Notes under the pieces: generated by a model
What the model saw: only the letters and a program-made list of their open reading frames with translations
What the model was told of the DNA's origin: nothing
Database searches by the model: none
From: TMED109 sp002684605
GTDB lineage: Bacteria > Pseudomonadota > Alphaproteobacteria > TMED109
Direction: 5' to 3'
Length of the DNA: 64,000 nt
Assembly (NCBI GenBank): GCA_913046335.1
Contig: CAJWSU010000001.1
Location: 62,001-126,000 of the forward strand
Shown here: in pieces, positions 63,763 to 64,000 of the stretch
How the letters are laid out: each line of letters begins with the position of its first letter
How positions within the stretch are numbered: position 1 is the first letter of the stretch
Made by a program: the position numbers and the translations under genes

Positions 63763-64000
63763 CTGGTATTACCGGTTTATCTAAAACTGAATTTGTTTGC
63801 TTAGTTTTGTAATTTTTTACTTTTCTATCTAAAGGTTTATCATTAAGGCTTAAGATCTGTGCTGCCATTAAAGCTGCATTAGATGCTCCTGGATCACCTA
63901 TAGCTAAAGTAGCAACAGGAACTCCAGCTGGCATTTGAACTATAGATAATAAACTATCCATACCACTTAGTGCTTTACTCAAGATCGGAACTCCAAGAAC
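63752..64000 (-). CDS. purE: N5-CAIR mutase PurE, C-terminal half (cut by window edge)
   Basis: The last ~82 codons of PurE, the mutase that acts directly after PurK. Visible are VLGVPILSKALSGMDSLLS, then QMPAGVPVATLAIG and NAALMAAQILSLND, all strongly conserved in class I PurE. The frame is open to the window edge, so the N-terminal half with SDW is outside. The stop lies inside the start of purK. Confidence 0.95.
   Translation of the reverse strand, partial: VLGVPILSKALSGMDSLLSIVQMPAGVPVATLAIGDPGASNAALMAAQILSLNDKPLDRKVKNYKTKQTNSVLDKPVIPVER

Noticed and set aside
1..64000. Search by eye for tRNA, rRNA, insertion sequences and prophage genes
   Set aside because: No T-loop or acceptor-stem pattern, transposase or phage-like gene was recognised; a tRNA could still have been missed without a covariance search.

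Overview
This window is a very AT-rich, tightly packed stretch of bacterial chromosome. The gene families point to a streamlined, low-GC alphaproteobacterium of the marine HIMB59/SAR11-like kind. That placement is inferred from gene families, order and base composition; I ran no phylogeny. Supporting signs are the coxBA-ctaB-coxF-ctaG-coxC-DUF983-SURF1 order, an aa3-type subunit IV, a three-polypeptide PntAA/PntAB/PntB transhydrogenase, a long-form IorB, a COQ9-like protein near rpsU, and a class-A RNase P RNA. I see no phage genes, insertion sequences, CRISPR arrays, tRNAs or rRNAs.

Layout. Positions 1-7541 (minus strand) carry the aa3 cytochrome c oxidase operon, with haem A biosynthesis, copper insertion and assembly factors, running into the start of threonine synthase. 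The 41-aa CoxF-like protein lies inside it. From 7815 (plus strand) come a 42-aa oxidase subunit IV, a possible small lipoprotein without a normal start codon, an RraA-like/SDR pair, a UvrD helicase and PrmA. At 12804-13444 there is an 81-aa unknown gene preceded by a region rich in hairpins. Aminopeptidase P follows. Then ligA-recN-bamD run on the minus strand, with a divergent histidinol-phosphatase-like gene and ETF-ubiquinone oxidoreductase.

Positions 22528-42230 (minus strand) are one near-continuous division and cell wall (dcw) cluster: mraZ-rsmH-ftsL-ftsZ-ftsI-murE-murF-mraY-murD-ftsW-murG-murC-murB-ddl-ftsQ-ftsA-lpxC, plus a MORN-repeat protein. The ftsZ gene is out of its usual place: it lies between ftsL and ftsI instead of after ftsA. 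The RNase P RNA gene is just upstream of mraZ, followed by an AmpD-like amidase and a DjlA-like co-chaperone.

The last third holds a 5-oxoprolinase-type enzyme, MlaA and MlaC, EttA, an SLC13-type anion transporter, the pnt operon, indolepyruvate oxidoreductase (iorA-iorB), a GloB-like glyoxalase II, a D-2-hydroxyacid dehydrogenase relative, rpsU, peptide deformylase, a COQ9-like protein, and purK with the end of purE.

How it fits together: the genes describe an aerobic, Gram-negative cell with meso-DAP peptidoglycan (MurE has DNPR) and lipid A (LpxC). It respires with an aa3 oxidase and feeds the quinone pool through ETF-QO. The most unusual signals are the displaced ftsZ, and at 13070-13190 a double hairpin whose two loops carry the same motif. 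Read on the minus strand that motif is an anti-Shine-Dalgarno sequence, as in the alphaproteobacterial 'cuckoo' small RNAs.
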